This document shows, piece by piece, positions 26,500 through 38,430 of a stretch of 64,000 nt of DNA. Each line of letters starts with the position of its first letter. Position 1 is the stretch's first letter. The notes under the pieces are model-generated. The model saw nothing but the letters and a program-made list of their open reading frames with translations. It did no database searches and had not been told where the DNA came from. A program made the translations under genes and the position numbers. Source of the DNA: Glossina fuscipes (Eukaryota; Arthropoda; Insecta; Diptera; Glossinidae); assembly GCF_014805625.2 (NCBI RefSeq), contig NW_023998431.1, forward strand, positions 6,533,567-6,597,566. Direction: 5' to 3'.

Positions 26500-27010
26500 G
26501 ACCGGATTGGATCATTTTCAACCTACGTGCATAAACTTTCCATGTGGTACTGGGCTCATTGGTGTTAACCTTTGACATTAAATAACTCTATAACTCTGTA
26601 AAAAAAGTCCAGTGGTATTAAGTGACATGATCTAGGCGGCCAACTCTCATCACCGAAACGAGAGAGTACACGCGCAGCAAATGTCTCATTTATGAATTGA
26701 ATTGTTTCACGGGGTGTGACACCGTCAGGTTCTAAATCACATGTCGCTCATATCAATATCATCCAGATGATCAGGCAGATATAACTGGGTTATCGAACAC
26801 TCCTTGCTTCACCAGCCTCATTTTCGAACAAGTATAATGCAATGATGGCTTCAGTTCGCAATTCGTATCAAACTGTTGCACGTTGTGGATGCATTTGTTT
26901 CTCGACAATCATAATCTGCTTTTCTCTGATCCTCAAATGTGGGAATTACAACGATTAACCAAGCCATCAAGGTGACCATTCTTTGTACTTTGTAATTTGC
27001 GAGATGTGCC
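26500..27010 (-). pseudogene. Degenerate Tc1/mariner-superfamily transposase
   Basis: On the minus strand a readable frame near 26625-26690 gives SRFGDESWPPRSCHLIPLDFF. This is the W-P-P-R-S-C-D-L-T-P-L-D-x-F-L-W block of a widespread insect transposase whose catalytic triad ends in this segment. Its catalytic aspartate has become histidine (C-H-L). Upstream in the element (higher coordinates) are EKQMHPQRATV and LYLFENEAGEA, matching the preceding H-P-x-x-V-T-V-W and F-F-x-N-E-x-G-x-x-V-T-V segments, and a T-P-R-E-T-I-Q-F-I piece. Stops and frameshifts separate the pieces. Terminal inverted repeats were not identified. Confidence 0.65.
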
Positions 27011-27217
27011 AACACTTTTACGTATAAATGGCGGCGAATTTAAATCTTGCGTAAATTTACTATTTTTTTAAAAACGTGGCACTCATTAATCGAGTTAAAT
27101 ATTTATATGCGTTAATATCGATAACGCTTTACTAGGTAATTGAAGTTGAGCCCGGCTATTACCTGAACAGCTTAAGGTAAAAAATATAATGAGCCACTAA
27201 GAGAGCAATCGATTACA

Positions 27218-27234
27218 TTTTTTTTTTTTTTTTT
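27218..27234. repeat. T17 run
   Basis: Seventeen consecutive thymines, 3' of the minus-strand jockey element described next. On that strand it is an A run and could be part of its poly(A) tail region, although about 100 bases separate it from the last recognisable coding piece. Confidence 0.7.
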
Positions 27235-27329
27235 CCCCTAATTACATATATAATATATAATTTATCAAAAAGGTAAGAAGTAAATGCTATATCAAAATTA
27301 ATTAGATTTTTGATGAATGGCAAACCTAG

Positions 27330-29930
27330 ATCATCATGAATGGTTTTGTTGCAAGCAAATCGCTCGGCACGTTAACAGTCAGACGAAGGTTTGCAGATTG
27401 ATATTTTTAAAATGCTTCAACATTAGACTTACAGCCTGTCCCCCATAGTTGTATGCCGTAAGTTCAAATAGATTGGAGGACACTCTTAAATGTCAAGTGC
27501 ACTTATTTCTTAGATTAAATTTAGATTCTGGACAAATTACTTAATAGAGTCTTCTGATTTTTAAGGTCGCGTTTCTTAGCATTTAGCTTTTATATGATTT
27601 GCCATCGTGAATCTTTGGCCATTACGTAAACAAAAATATTCAGCTAAGGCGAAATTTTGTTGAGATGAAATTATAGTTGGTAGGAGACGGTCATCGGATC
27701 ACGAGAAGAAAATAGGATTGCTGTGTCATCTGCATACGTCGCAATTAACATATTTTTGGCAAACGAAAAATCTGAACTTAAAACACTTCCCTGGGAAGCA
27801 CTACCGTCAATTCTATGCATAATATGTTGTTGCAACTGTCGTTTTCAAATTTAACATAGATATGTGTGTTTTGCAAATAGGATTCAAGTAGCAAATACAT
27901 ACAAATTGGAAGAAAGTTTTTAACTTTGAAAAGCCGCCAATCATGCCAAAGTTTATCGCACGCTCTTCCCATACCAAGTAATTCACTGCCGTAATGATTT
28001 TTACTTTCCGTAGTTTCTCTCATGTACGAAACAACACGATGACATTGCCGAAACCGTACTGGTGTTCAAGATTAACAAATTTTTGCTTTAGAACGGGGAC
28101 TAGTCTTCGTAGATGTATGTTCGCAAATATTTTAGAAAAAGTAAGCGGCAAGCTAATTGGGCTATCCTAGCTTACAACATTTTCTTGATTGTTAGTCTAT
28201 CTGGTCTATCTAGATTTAGTAGACCAGCACGTGGGGCATGGGCTGCATAGAAATTTCAATATCTCCTCTGCGTTTCAGGTCCTACATAGATTATTAGGGT
28301 GATAGGTTTCTTTTAAATATTGAGCGAAATGTTTGACTTTCTTCAGGCCATTTCTGCATCAATTTCCGCATCTGTCTATTAAAGGAACAATTCGCCTGGT
28401 AAGATATTTGGCAGCTCTGCACAGGTAATCTTCATTAAATTTGCGTTTCTGAGAGTAGATATAAAACCAGCAGGAGAGTGATCAGAACCAAGACCATCAT
28501 TGTTATGAATATGAAGTAAATTAGCTGGAATACCAAAGTATGCAACGAAATCCACAAAGTCAGGAATTTTCCTCAGATAAGAAGGCCAGTATGTGAGTCG
28601 AACAGCGATCATAACAGTATAGTTGTTATTGCGGATTGATTTTGAGCATTAAAGTCACGTCCAACAAACAATTTTGCACCCAATTGTCACAAATTTAAAT
28701 ATCGGAATTGTTGCAATTCAGATTAATATTGTTACAAAGATGCCATATTTAATAATTAGTCGATTTTCCTAAAAACAAAATTCTAAAGAAAGCACACATT
28801 CGCAGCCTGTTGTGCAGCTGGCGATTGACAAAAAGATTAACAGCAATTGGCAGATATTAAGTGGAAAACAAATGTCGCGATAAATGTGGTCGGTGATGGT
28901 AACGTGCTTGTAAAAGGGCATGTAAGCCGAATATTTGCCGAAGGCTTGAAGAGTCGAGTTAGTCGAGAATGGGTCGTAAGAGTCGAGTCAAGAGAGTTGA
29001 ATAGTAATATCTGAATGGACAAGGCCAGAATGAGAATTAAAGCGTGACAAATATGAGTTCTTATAAACAATTTGTAAACAGATTTCCTAAAAATTGTAAA
29101 AAACCTGGACTATTCCAAAAATCACAATTCAGTGGTACAAACCTATTTCAAAAGGACTTGAATAAATAACGTAAGTTCCCAAAAGATGGTAGATAATCGA
29201 AGCTTTGTCTTTAATGGTAGGTTTCATTAGAATCGCAGAGCTACCATGAGTTCTATCGTTAGGATGGTTGGCAGTTATTAAATTATGTTCATTGATTTTG
29301 AAGTGGGAACGATTATGTGATGAAAAATTGTTACCTCATTAGTGTAATTGAAACGCTCATTGGCATTGCATATCGCGTTTTGGAGACTTATTTACATAAA
29401 CTAGAAACAATCTTTCAATTATCTGAACTTGCTTTTTAAGCAACTCCTTACTTCAGCGTATTGATAATTGGGTATATTATTGTTATCATTAGTCATATTG
29501 ACATTATGGGTAACCGGGGATTGATTACTCTTTATTTAAAGAATAATAATTATTATGATTATCTTGCGTTAATCCACGTGGAGAAGAGTTTTGAAGTTTC
29601 TTTTTAACAATGTGCAATCTTTATAACCGGACGAATGATTTTGCCAGCAGTTAATATGTTTAGGTGAGGTATCGTTACTTTTAGTACAGGATTTAGTTAA
29701 GTGACCCACCCCATTTTTAACGCGTTCAACTTGCTTTGGGCAGCAAGGTCTTGTCTCTCCAAAATCTTGACGTTGATAACATTGAACGATGTCTCTTAAA
29801 GGAGCTTGAACTCTAACAACGACATAATTGAAGAATTTCATGTCGTAAATTTTCTCATTACGTGCGGTAGATTGTAGATCTATATAAAACATTGACGGTG
29901 TGTCTTAAGTAAATCTACGATATATGTTTA
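27330..29930 (-). pseudogene. jockey-clade LINE, gag-endonuclease-RT, split by an LTR
   Basis: Reading 5' to 3' on the minus strand. The gag C-terminal half (29892-29569) starts MFYIDLQSTARNEKIYD and has the jockey gag zinc-knuckle region (IVQCYQRQDFGETR, HLTKSCTKSND, YKDCTLLKR), with several knuckle Cys or His replaced. ORF2 endonuclease pieces follow: ITANHPNDRTHGSSAILMK (about 29220-29275). After the LTR come KLFVGRDFNAQNQ (G-D-x-N-A with one change) and TYWPSYLRKIPDFVDF plus LGSDHSP (28612-28470), the S-D-H-S-P C-terminal motif intact. The polymerase (28023-27740) has FDKxWHD-like CDKLWHDWRLFKVKNFLP, LLLESYLQN, YVKFEND and, near 27722-27748, ATYADDTAILFS with the catalytic A-D-D intact. 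Further decayed sequence reaches about 27360 (ELTAYNYGGQA). The parts are in the expected order, so this was one nearly full-length insertion, now inactive. Confidence 0.82.
28730..29170. repeat. LTR (copy 2), inserted in the jockey endonuclease
   Basis: It starts TGTTACAAAGATGCC and shares with copy 1, in the same order, 'cacattcgca', 'gcagctg', 'cgat', 'gtaa(c)gtgcttgtaaaa', 'atattt', 'gagttgag' type phrases and a 'tgtgaataa/gtgacaaat' segment. The right border is not sharp: the last 100 bases diverge from copy 1. It lies exactly where the jockey endonuclease frame is broken, so it inserted after that element. No internal retrotransposon genes are present. Confidence 0.55.
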
Positions 29931-30299
29931 AGACGTTTCAAACTATGAACCTTAGCTTTTCAACTTTTCAATTAGCTTTGATATCGGATAATCGGAGTAA
30001 AATGATGGAGGTTTTGAACACTACTCTTTCTACTCTTTTCTGTTTAATTTGCTGCGTGTGAAATTGTAGTTTTTTGTCACACAAATGACTTACTAAAGTT
30101 TCTACTATGATTAACCGCACTAGCAGCAATGACATTTAAATAATCTGCTATCATTCATTTTATATCAGTTACATGTGGAATTAGAATTTATAAAGGCTTT
30201 AGAGCTATAGCTACTTAATTATCATCACTAACATTATTATCAGTAGAGCTTCGAACCGAAAATCGATTTGTGGAATTGTAGCTCTTAAATATAGCTCGT
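29931..30299. other. Non-coding stretch
   Basis: Nothing recognised. The right half of this interval may include the decayed 5' part of the minus-strand jockey gag. Confidence 0.5.
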
Positions 30300-30498
30300 A
30301 ATTCATGCAAGGGTGATCAGTAGTCATTTGTAGATGGTATTGGTGTGGTTAGTAGTCATTTGTAGATGGTATTTTGATCATAATTCATGCAAGTGTGGTT
30401 AGTAGCAATTTGCAGATGGTATTGGTGTGGTTAGTAGTCGTTTGCAGAAAATATTTTGATCATAATGCATGCGTGTGGTTAATAGCGGTTTGTAGAAG
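30300..30498 (+). repeat. 82-bp-period minisatellite with internal half-repeat
   Basis: A landmark (aattcatgc) recurs at 30300, 30382 and 30464, exactly 82 bases apart. Within each unit a roughly 30-base module, 'gtgtggttagtagtcatttg' followed by a 'tagatggtatt' type end, occurs twice, and the second copy ends in 'ttttgatcat'. About 2.4 units are present and the third is truncated after 'ggtttgtagaag'. This is a two-level tandem array with a few substitutions between units. Confidence 0.88.
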
Positions 30499-31996
30499 CT
30501 AATGTCTTTCTTGTGAAATTAAAAAGTAATTGACGAGCGATCCAATAAGCAATTCAATATAAGCCATAATTAATTAAACCAAAACCAAAGGTAAAATTAT
30601 TAAATAAAATTTTTAAATACTATTTAAAGAAATAGGAAGAGTAGATTTCTTCAAAAGTAAATTATTTCATTATTAAAATTTAAACAAGATTATATTCCCG
30701 TAAAATTATTTAAAAAATTTCCCGACGTCGTTCAGTTTATTTAAATTTGGCGGGCTTTCCTACGAATTGTTAAATTGATATTGATGGTTCCAAGCAAACG
30801 CTTATTTCCGATTCCGGCAGCGAACGATGGTTTTGTAACGTTGCAAAACTAACACTAGCCGCAACCTCTTAAGGTTACTTAAAAAACTTCATTTAATCAA
30901 AACTCGAAGTTGAAAAACACATATGTTTTAAAGACCTAGAATTAATAAGGAACTTAAATATATGATATGACTATGGGAGATCTAACTTCAGCAGAGTAAT
31001 ACTACAACAGTACGAAAATGTCAATATTTTCTCTGAATATGAAATTTTCCTTTTGACTACCTCTTTTTAATATTAATAATTTTGGATGTCAGACTGAAAA
31101 AAAGTTGAATTTGGAAAAAAATGCAGTCTAGTTGTCTTCGCGAAGCCTTTTAATAAATTTACACACCTTAGTGACACACAAAACAGCACAAAGTCAAACA
31201 AAAAAAAATAAATTAATTGAAAAATTATTTAGATGGTAAGTGTAGTGAGGATTGAAAAGAAATTGAACCAGCGGAACAAATGCTTGGTTGGCTTATAAGA
31301 ATTTACGTTTCCTTGCAATGAGCGTTGATTGATAAAGTAGTTACGAAGAAACAGCGTGAGATGAAAAACGTTTCGCATACATGTCAACACTAATTGTGGT
31401 TTCTAGTGATAGGCTGGGTTAATTAAGAATTCTACCCTCTCATTCGATGTATTATAAGCTAAGGAGAAAAGCTTTTGTTGGCTGAATAATAAATCACTGT
31501 TTATTTGGTTAATGGGCTACAAAGTTCTGTTTTGCGATTATATGTACCTCTCAAATTGAAAAATTTGAGTCCTCGAATTATAACTGTTAAAGCTAATTTT
31601 AATTGTGATTTCGACGTTATTGCTGACGTTATTATAATACTAATGCCAAGGAATAGTTAGCTAATTCTCTTAATAATATCATCGGGGAAGGGATGTGTGG
31701 TAATTTCGCTTTGTACTTTTAAAACAAAGATTTAAGTAACAAGTACTGATGCTTGGTCAGCTTGCGATTTTGTATCGACCAAAATATATTCGATGACACC
31801 GAGCAATGTTTGCCCATTGTTTGCCTCTTCCACTGTAACAGGCTTGCTAAACTTACTCATTCGATTTTACAATCGTAATATAAAATTTATTTCACGATAA
31901 CTTGCAACGCGTATATAACATCATATAAAGTGGTAGCTTTAACATAACATTTCTATACAATGTACTAATATATAATGCACATAAGCCTTCGATATA
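30499..31996. other. AT-rich non-coding stretch
   Basis: No gene, RNA gene or transposon protein recognised. Confidence 0.55.
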
Positions 31997-32401
31997 CAGT
32001 AAAAGTTCCTTATTCGCGCTTCCTTTATTCGCGGTTTCCCTATGCGACCATTTCACATATTCGCGGCTGTAAATTTCTTTATTCGCGATTTTTGAGAATA
32101 TAAACAAACAGAATGAAAGGAACCTTATTACTCAATGAATAAAGTATTGCTGCGAAAATTCCAAATCTAGTTCATTTCAGCTAAGTAATTTCCCCAAAGA
32201 ACAAATTGCCTAAAGGGGGGAAAACTAAATGCACAATCGCATTCAATTAAATTGATTTTTTTATATATTTATTTTTTTTATTTTGTCAGCTAGGAACGTA
32301 TCCCCATACAAATCCATATAAATTACCATTCCGTATTCACTGTTTCTGTATTCGCGGCATTTTTATGGAACGTATCCGCCGCGAATAAGGAACTTTTACT
32401 G
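31997..32401. mobile_element. pogo/Tigger-like MITE with 22-bp terminal inverted repeats
   Basis: The element opens CAGTAAAAGTTCCTTATTCG (continuing CG). The last 22 bases are its exact reverse complement, giving a 405-bp unit. It is flanked on both sides by TA (31995-31996 and 32402-32403), the target duplication of Tc1/mariner-superfamily transposons. The CAGT... start and a C/T-rich then TTATTCGCG terminus resemble pogo/Tigger ends. Several internal copies of TATTCGCGG-like subterminal motifs occur (near 32025, 32058, 32082, 32349). It has no coding capacity, so it would depend on a transposase elsewhere. An LTR fragment (32148-32240) sits inside it. Confidence 0.8.
32148..32240. repeat. 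LTR (copy 3), 5' fragment inside the MITE
   Basis: About 93 bases align without large gaps to the first 93 bases of LTR copy 1. Shared phrases include 'cgaaaatt', 'cagctaagtaattt', 'cccaaa', 'cctaaag' and 'aaatgcaca(t/a)tcgca'. The match stops abruptly at 'tcgca'. The rest of the LTR is missing. Confidence 0.8.
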
Positions 32402-35400
32402 TACTGTAAGACATGAATATAACAGCATAACAGCATTACAGCATTACAGCATTTATAATAGAAATTTTATTAGGTTAACAATTTCGTTAAGCATTAGATC
32501 GTTTGTCTTCAAACTAATGCTAATTGTCGTTCAGCTGAGTTTTTAATTTTAACTAATAAAAGGGGAAAAAAAGAAAAAATTTAAGTTGAATGCTCTAAGC
32601 GAAACTTCAATGCCGTATTACTAATCAAAAATATATAGTTTGTAGAATTTCCACATCTAACGAATTCCCATAAAATACATACATTTTTAATCGAAGGAAG
32701 ATATTGACTACTGCAGTATGTGTATGTCCCAGTCTTCCTTTCGTCCATAATAAGTTCCTTTAGAATTTACCGGCTTCAATTGGGCGACACTCGCACATAA
32801 AAGTTGAGAAATAAAGCTGAAACTACACAAATTAACTCTCAGTTGACGGTCACAAGTTGACCAACAAGCAGCTTACAACCTTGGCAGATTTGATCTGAAG
32901 CTTGGTTTAAAAATAATATGACAAAATACTTTGCAATTTTTCTATAACGGTTTAATCTAATGAATTTTAGCATTCGTAGCATCAAAAACCTGATCACACG
33001 AAAATTTCCAACAAATAGCAGTCAACGATTTTTCTATGAAGTCGAGCAAACTACTCCCGCATCCTTCGTTCACTCCTAGCATTTGTCACCGTACACTTCA
33101 CAAATATTTCGGCATGTTTTCGGCAAAAGAAAAGTAAACGAGCATCACGTAACGTTTTTCTTCAGATATTTAACTCATCCTCAAATCAATATCACTTTTA
33201 TTTATAACACGATCACAGAATTAGGTATATATGTCATTATCATGAAAAAGGTTAAGCTGAAATGTCACCTTTTAAGCACATGTTCATTTGAGACAATCAG
33301 GTGAGTATTGCCCAATGTATAGGCATCAATACCATACCCTGGAAAAAGCCGTGGAAAATTTTCAATATGCCTTAATATAATATTTCAATTTCAACGGCTG
33401 GTCACTTCAACACTAATACACTTTGATTAAAAATATAAAAATGATTCCATTGATGATGACTACATAGGTTAGTTTTGACCCGTTAACGAAACCAAAAAAA
33501 AAAAGAGTAACTGGTTTGAAATATTTACTATATACTATATAATACTAGATATATACTATAGACTTTTACGCTGCATGATCTCGCTGATTAATATGCACGA
33601 CATAGTTGTCTTATATGTTGTTTAAAGAATGTCATTTGCGGGAAATGACACTTTTTTGTTTAATTTGCAGGTAAACGCTGATCAATTGTGACATGAATGA
33701 TTTAAAGTGGTTGCAATATATTCGCAACTCGAGGCACAAACATGTATGATGAAGATGTAACAAATTATTAAAATTAAGTCGAGTTTTGGGGAAGCAATGT
33801 TCACGCGTTGTATACGTAAGAATCAGTTATGTATTGTGAAATACTTCAGCCTTATAAAATAATCACTGGGAAGAGAACAAGAACTAAAACGGAGCGCCGA
33901 CAATATGCCAAGAAACCTAATTAGCTAATTTTCTCAGATTAATTACCGCTTGGTAACGTGCTACGCAATTCATATCGGGAAACGAAAGCAATTCTGGACG
34001 CAAAGGTGGAATTTTATGAAATGGGCGTAAAAAAGCGGAACGTGAACGTAATGCGTTATTTTAGGCAAGGGCTTAAGATTATAATAGTGCCTTCAACATG
34101 CGAGAGACGAACATCCAGCTAGGCAGATATGGTCAAATCTTCTTCTTCCTTATTAAAAATTAATACGAAATATGTATATATATATATATGTATATGTACA
34201 GAAGCCTGCGTGCTAAGCAAAGTGGTATTTTTTGTAAAATTTATTAAGGATTTCTTATTTATTTCTTTTTTCTTTGAGAATTAATTTATTTATTTATTTT
34301 ATATTACAATAGCTTTCGTTTTCATACACGTGTATAAGATTTTGTAAATCATTCTCTTTATTAAATATAATCGCTTTTGCAACTATTTACGTATAGAAGT
34401 TTGATTTTTGTTGTATGTGCTCTTTAGTGATGGTGATGGTTGTTTGTCTGCAATAAATAAAAGAATTTGTGTAAAAGACGTTCTGTGATGCCATACAAGT
34501 GATTTCTAGTTTAGTTCGCTGCAATATTTGTGCTATTACTGCTGCTGTTGCTGCTCGTACCTCCTGAAAGGCATGGACGACTGATTGTATTTTTATTATT
34601 TAATTTACGACTTTAACGCCTTAAAATAGGCTTCACATTTCGTATTGCATTTTATGGCTATTGAAATATTCTTTCACACAGTGTTCTAAATGAAATAAAA
34701 AAATTTATATAACAAGTTTATATAGAGCAAATAAGAAAACTATTTAAGCCAGAGCGTAGATTTTGGAGGTGCATCGACAACATTATTTTATTATCTATTT
34801 TATTTTGTCTTTAAGCGCCAAATTACAATTTTTGATTAGAACGTTAAAATAATGTTGATGATGACTATTTCGATCAAACTATATAATATTTGTTAAAATT
34901 ATTTGTTTAATTTTTGCAATGGTTTGATTTATACGACTATCACTATTAGGTCAACGTTCGTAGGCGGATCTCTCTCACCTTCGGATTGAAACGATGACAT
35001 CGATCCTAGGACCAATTTGCAGTGTGGCACTTTGCATATGCGAACAACAAATAAATAAGAGAACAGCAAGGCGACAGCAGAGTAAAATCGATTAAGATTT
35101 TCGTACACCCATCTTTTCGGAAATTCCGTAACAGAGTATATATATATGTTTGGCTAAGGCGAAACCTGTACATCATCCCAAAGATAATAATTATGTAAAA
35201 ATCACTTATTTATTCCATAAATTTAAGCTCCTAACACCATTTTTAAATAAAATATTCCTTACGACTAATTAATTAATTTCAGGTTGATATGTCTTATACT
35301 TTATTAGCGAAATTATTAACGAAAATAATCTTAAGCTCTACAATTAAACTTGTTCCTTGAAAATCAACAGACGGAATATGTAACTTGCTATAGTTTTGTG

Positions 35401-37900
35401 TCATAATTTTTACATTTAGGAAAGTTAAATCGTTTACAAACCTTTGTCCATCGTGTCATTAGACGTACACAACAATTGACAAAACGTATCTGCTATCAAA
35501 CTATATTTAGGTTAAATAAAGCCTTTCAACTATCTTCGCAATTTTTGCAACTAATTACGGTAAACATAACGTGCTATGTAAATGCAAAGGTAAGCAGTAT
35601 CTGGAATGACTAACTATATGAGGACACAGTGTGCAGGGAATTAGGCAAGCGTGCTTCTCAATGCTTATAGAATAGCGAATTCAGAATATATAAAACATAA
35701 TCTAAGCACTTTATTTAATCGGAGCGCAGGATGTCTACGCGAACATAGTACGATAAGGAAAATATCAGTAAACCAACAGCACGGAGGAAAGGATTTTTAA
35801 CTCCCAAATTCTTTTGCTTAAGTATGTAAGTATACTAAAGAACACATAAAAATTATTATTACATAGAAAACATTAAGCAATGGTTTCCAAATTTCAAGTT
35901 ATCGAAAATTAGAAATGAAAGATTTTATGCACTTTTTGCGCATAATCCGACACTTTCAAGACCAAATTGGTTTTAATACAGATCTGAGATTCAGAGACAG
36001 GTAGAAAGACGTTTCGTACGCCGATTGTCATGTTCCTATTAACCAAGAATATATAATTCACGGGGACTCCAATGTAACTATGTAAACGTAATTAACATTT
36101 GACAAACTATTAAGGAAGTCTCTTCATAAGGACTTAACATTTCTGTTGATTTGTTTTAAGGTTATTTGTGCCATCTTATTTGTTATAGTTCCTTCTAACC
36201 TTTGCATTTTTCATAAAGGAACGGAGCACTTATAGCAATATTTGCAATAAAGCCGCAAGCCTAAATTTGCGACTAATTTGCGTTATAAACGCCACCAAAT
36301 AGAAAGATCAAAAAAATCTCATAATGATTCCGAGCCAGCAACGTTCACATAGATGAGCGAACGGTTGAACGTAACCTAAATTTATGTGTGATCTGCCGTT
36401 CTCCGAAGACGTTACGAAATCTTTTGTACAAGGGCTTGCACCGGCAATTAGCAAAAATTGAATGCTTCTAATATGTGGCTTGAACAAGGTGAGAAAACAT
36501 GTCACGCGTGCCATCCAAAGCAGCGAGTTATTCGGTTTGTGAGAGGGCTTACTTTAATAAAGCCGGCCTATACGTTCGCGCCCTATCATGGATGCATAAG
36601 CAAGATATTCTTCAACTTTAATTAAATTTTATATTATTTAACCAAATAATGATAAGGAAAAAAACACTGTGTGCTCGTCTATTAGTGATTATGACACACA
36701 CGTTATACACACACTCAGACTTACTCATGTTTTTATGTCTGCATAAGTTTAACTGCATTGACAACCACTACCTAAATACTATTACTTATAAAAAGAGACT
36801 GAAACGCTTTAGGTCAGTACTAAATAGAATAGTTTTGCAAAGGCATCAGTGTTAGTAGCAAATTTAAACATCAGTATAATACATAGAGACGCATACAGAG
36901 ATGACTAAACACCCCATGGCAAGTGCAGTGCAATTGCACATTTTGGGTCATATTTCAATTGGCTTCATTTGTAATACAATCGCCTTATTAAAGCCAAGTG
37001 CATGCATGCATGCATATGCATGCATGCCTGTGTTTATATGTTTAACTAAATTTCTTTCTTTTTTTGTTTTTGGGGTTTTCTTTTCTTTTTTTTTTTTTTT
37101 TTTTTGTTTAACAGCTTGAAATCAAATAAATGGTCAAATCGATAGAATATCTGAGTAAACGAAAAAAAGCAGGGTTATGTTCAGTTCATTTTATTTTTTG
37201 CGTTCTTTCGTTTTCTTTATTTTTCTTAAAAACTGTTACAAAAACTATATAGACTCGATCACATTTCATTGTCGAAGATTTTATGAAAATATTCGAAACT
37301 AATTGTAAATAATTGTACATTAGTTAGGCTTCGAAACCTCTTGTTTTTGTTTTTTTATTTCGAAAGATTTAATAATATTAAAAAGCCGTAATATGTGTGT
37401 GATTGCAAGTGTTTATCTAACTGAAATTATGGAAGACCTTTAAAACAAATAAGGCGTAAGTGCTTACATTAGAAAACAAACGTGCGATAGGAGGGTAGAC
37501 ACCTGTGCCCTCTACGTTATTTGTGCTTTATTATTCTTATATTAGACAGTTGTTTTTACTGTTTCTGCTATTTAAATCATATTCCTAGTATTGGTGAAAT
37601 ACAATACATTATACTTGCAGGTCTGCTTAAGGGGGCCGAGTATATCCAACCAAACTATCTATACATCCATCCGTCTATCCATCTAACCATCAGTCACAAG
37701 GGTATATTTCATTGATAAAGCTTCTTTTAAAATAGTCGTATTTTTCGTTTTACTTACAAATATATTTAAATACTTAGTAAAAAGAAAAACGCACACTCAT
37801 ACAAGGTGCCATATACTGCGTTATATGCAAATGTAACAATATTTTACCATTAAAGAGGGAGGGATGGTCGGTGTTGATGAATATATATGAATTCACTTAG
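32402..37900. other. Long AT-rich non-coding stretch
   Basis: Nothing recognisable as a gene in 5.5 kb. It contains 9-base tandem copies of 'acagcatta' type at 32411-32450, TA runs (34174-34192), a palindromic GCAT repeat (36999-37027) and a T20 run at 37086-37105. Open frames at 33083-33304, 36308-36514, 36649-36855 and 36901-37119 show no family resemblance. Confidence 0.5.
36999..37027. repeat. (GCAT)n repeat forming a 24-bp perfect palindrome
   Basis: Alternating GCAT units with one central AT insertion make positions 37004-37027 their own reverse complement, with the axis between 37015 and 37016. Confidence 0.9.
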
Positions 37901-37922
37901 TTGGCTACAATTCTACGATGAC

Positions 37923-37960
37923 TATAAAAGCCAGATAACAGGGCGGGCAAAGCCTCAGTC
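37923..37960 (+). promoter_or_regulatory. Candidate TATA box and initiator
   Basis: TATAAAAG at 37923-37930 is followed by a GC-richer spacer and TCAGTC at 37955-37960. If the A at 37957 is the start site, TATA begins at about -34, close to the normal insect spacing of about -31. TCAGT is the arthropod initiator consensus. Downstream a small frame opens with ATGATC near 38023 but runs into a 32-base adenine run, so no credible product is visible. It could be a real promoter of an unrecognised or non-coding transcript, a decayed gene, or chance. Confidence 0.35.
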
Positions 37961-38096
37961 AATTAATGCACGGTATACGCAACCGATAAATCAAAATTAT
38001 CCACTCAGTGTACACCTAACGAATGATCATAACTAGAATTCTAAAAATGCCTTTTTTTTTAATGGACATGCAATGTGTTTTGCAGTGTAATAGGAG

Positions 38097-38128
<32 letters not shown>
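38097..38128. repeat. A32 run
   Basis: Thirty-two consecutive adenines, followed about 90 bases later by a second run (38221-38235). Confidence 0.95.
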
Positions 38129-38133
<5 letters not shown>

Positions 38134-38389
38134 AAAAACCGAGCAAAGTTGAATTAAAGGATACCTTGACATCGCATCGTAAATACATAAAAGTACCATA
38201 CAATGAGTGTAAAATAATCAAAAAAAAAAAAAAAAGAAATAATAATAATTAAAAAATAAATTAAAAACATTTCAAAACAGCAATATTTCCAATTAATGAC
38301 TTTTCAATTACTTTTTCAATGATCCAAAGTTCTTTTATTTTCTTTCATTTTTGTGTATATAAATCGAAGAAGGACATTCATTTAAAGCA

Positions 38390-38390
<1 letters not shown>

Positions 38391-38428
<38 letters not shown>

Positions 38429-38430
38429 AT
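38391..38430. repeat. (AAAT)10 microsatellite
   Basis: Ten perfect tetranucleotide copies, then degenerate copies to about 38450. Confidence 0.95.
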
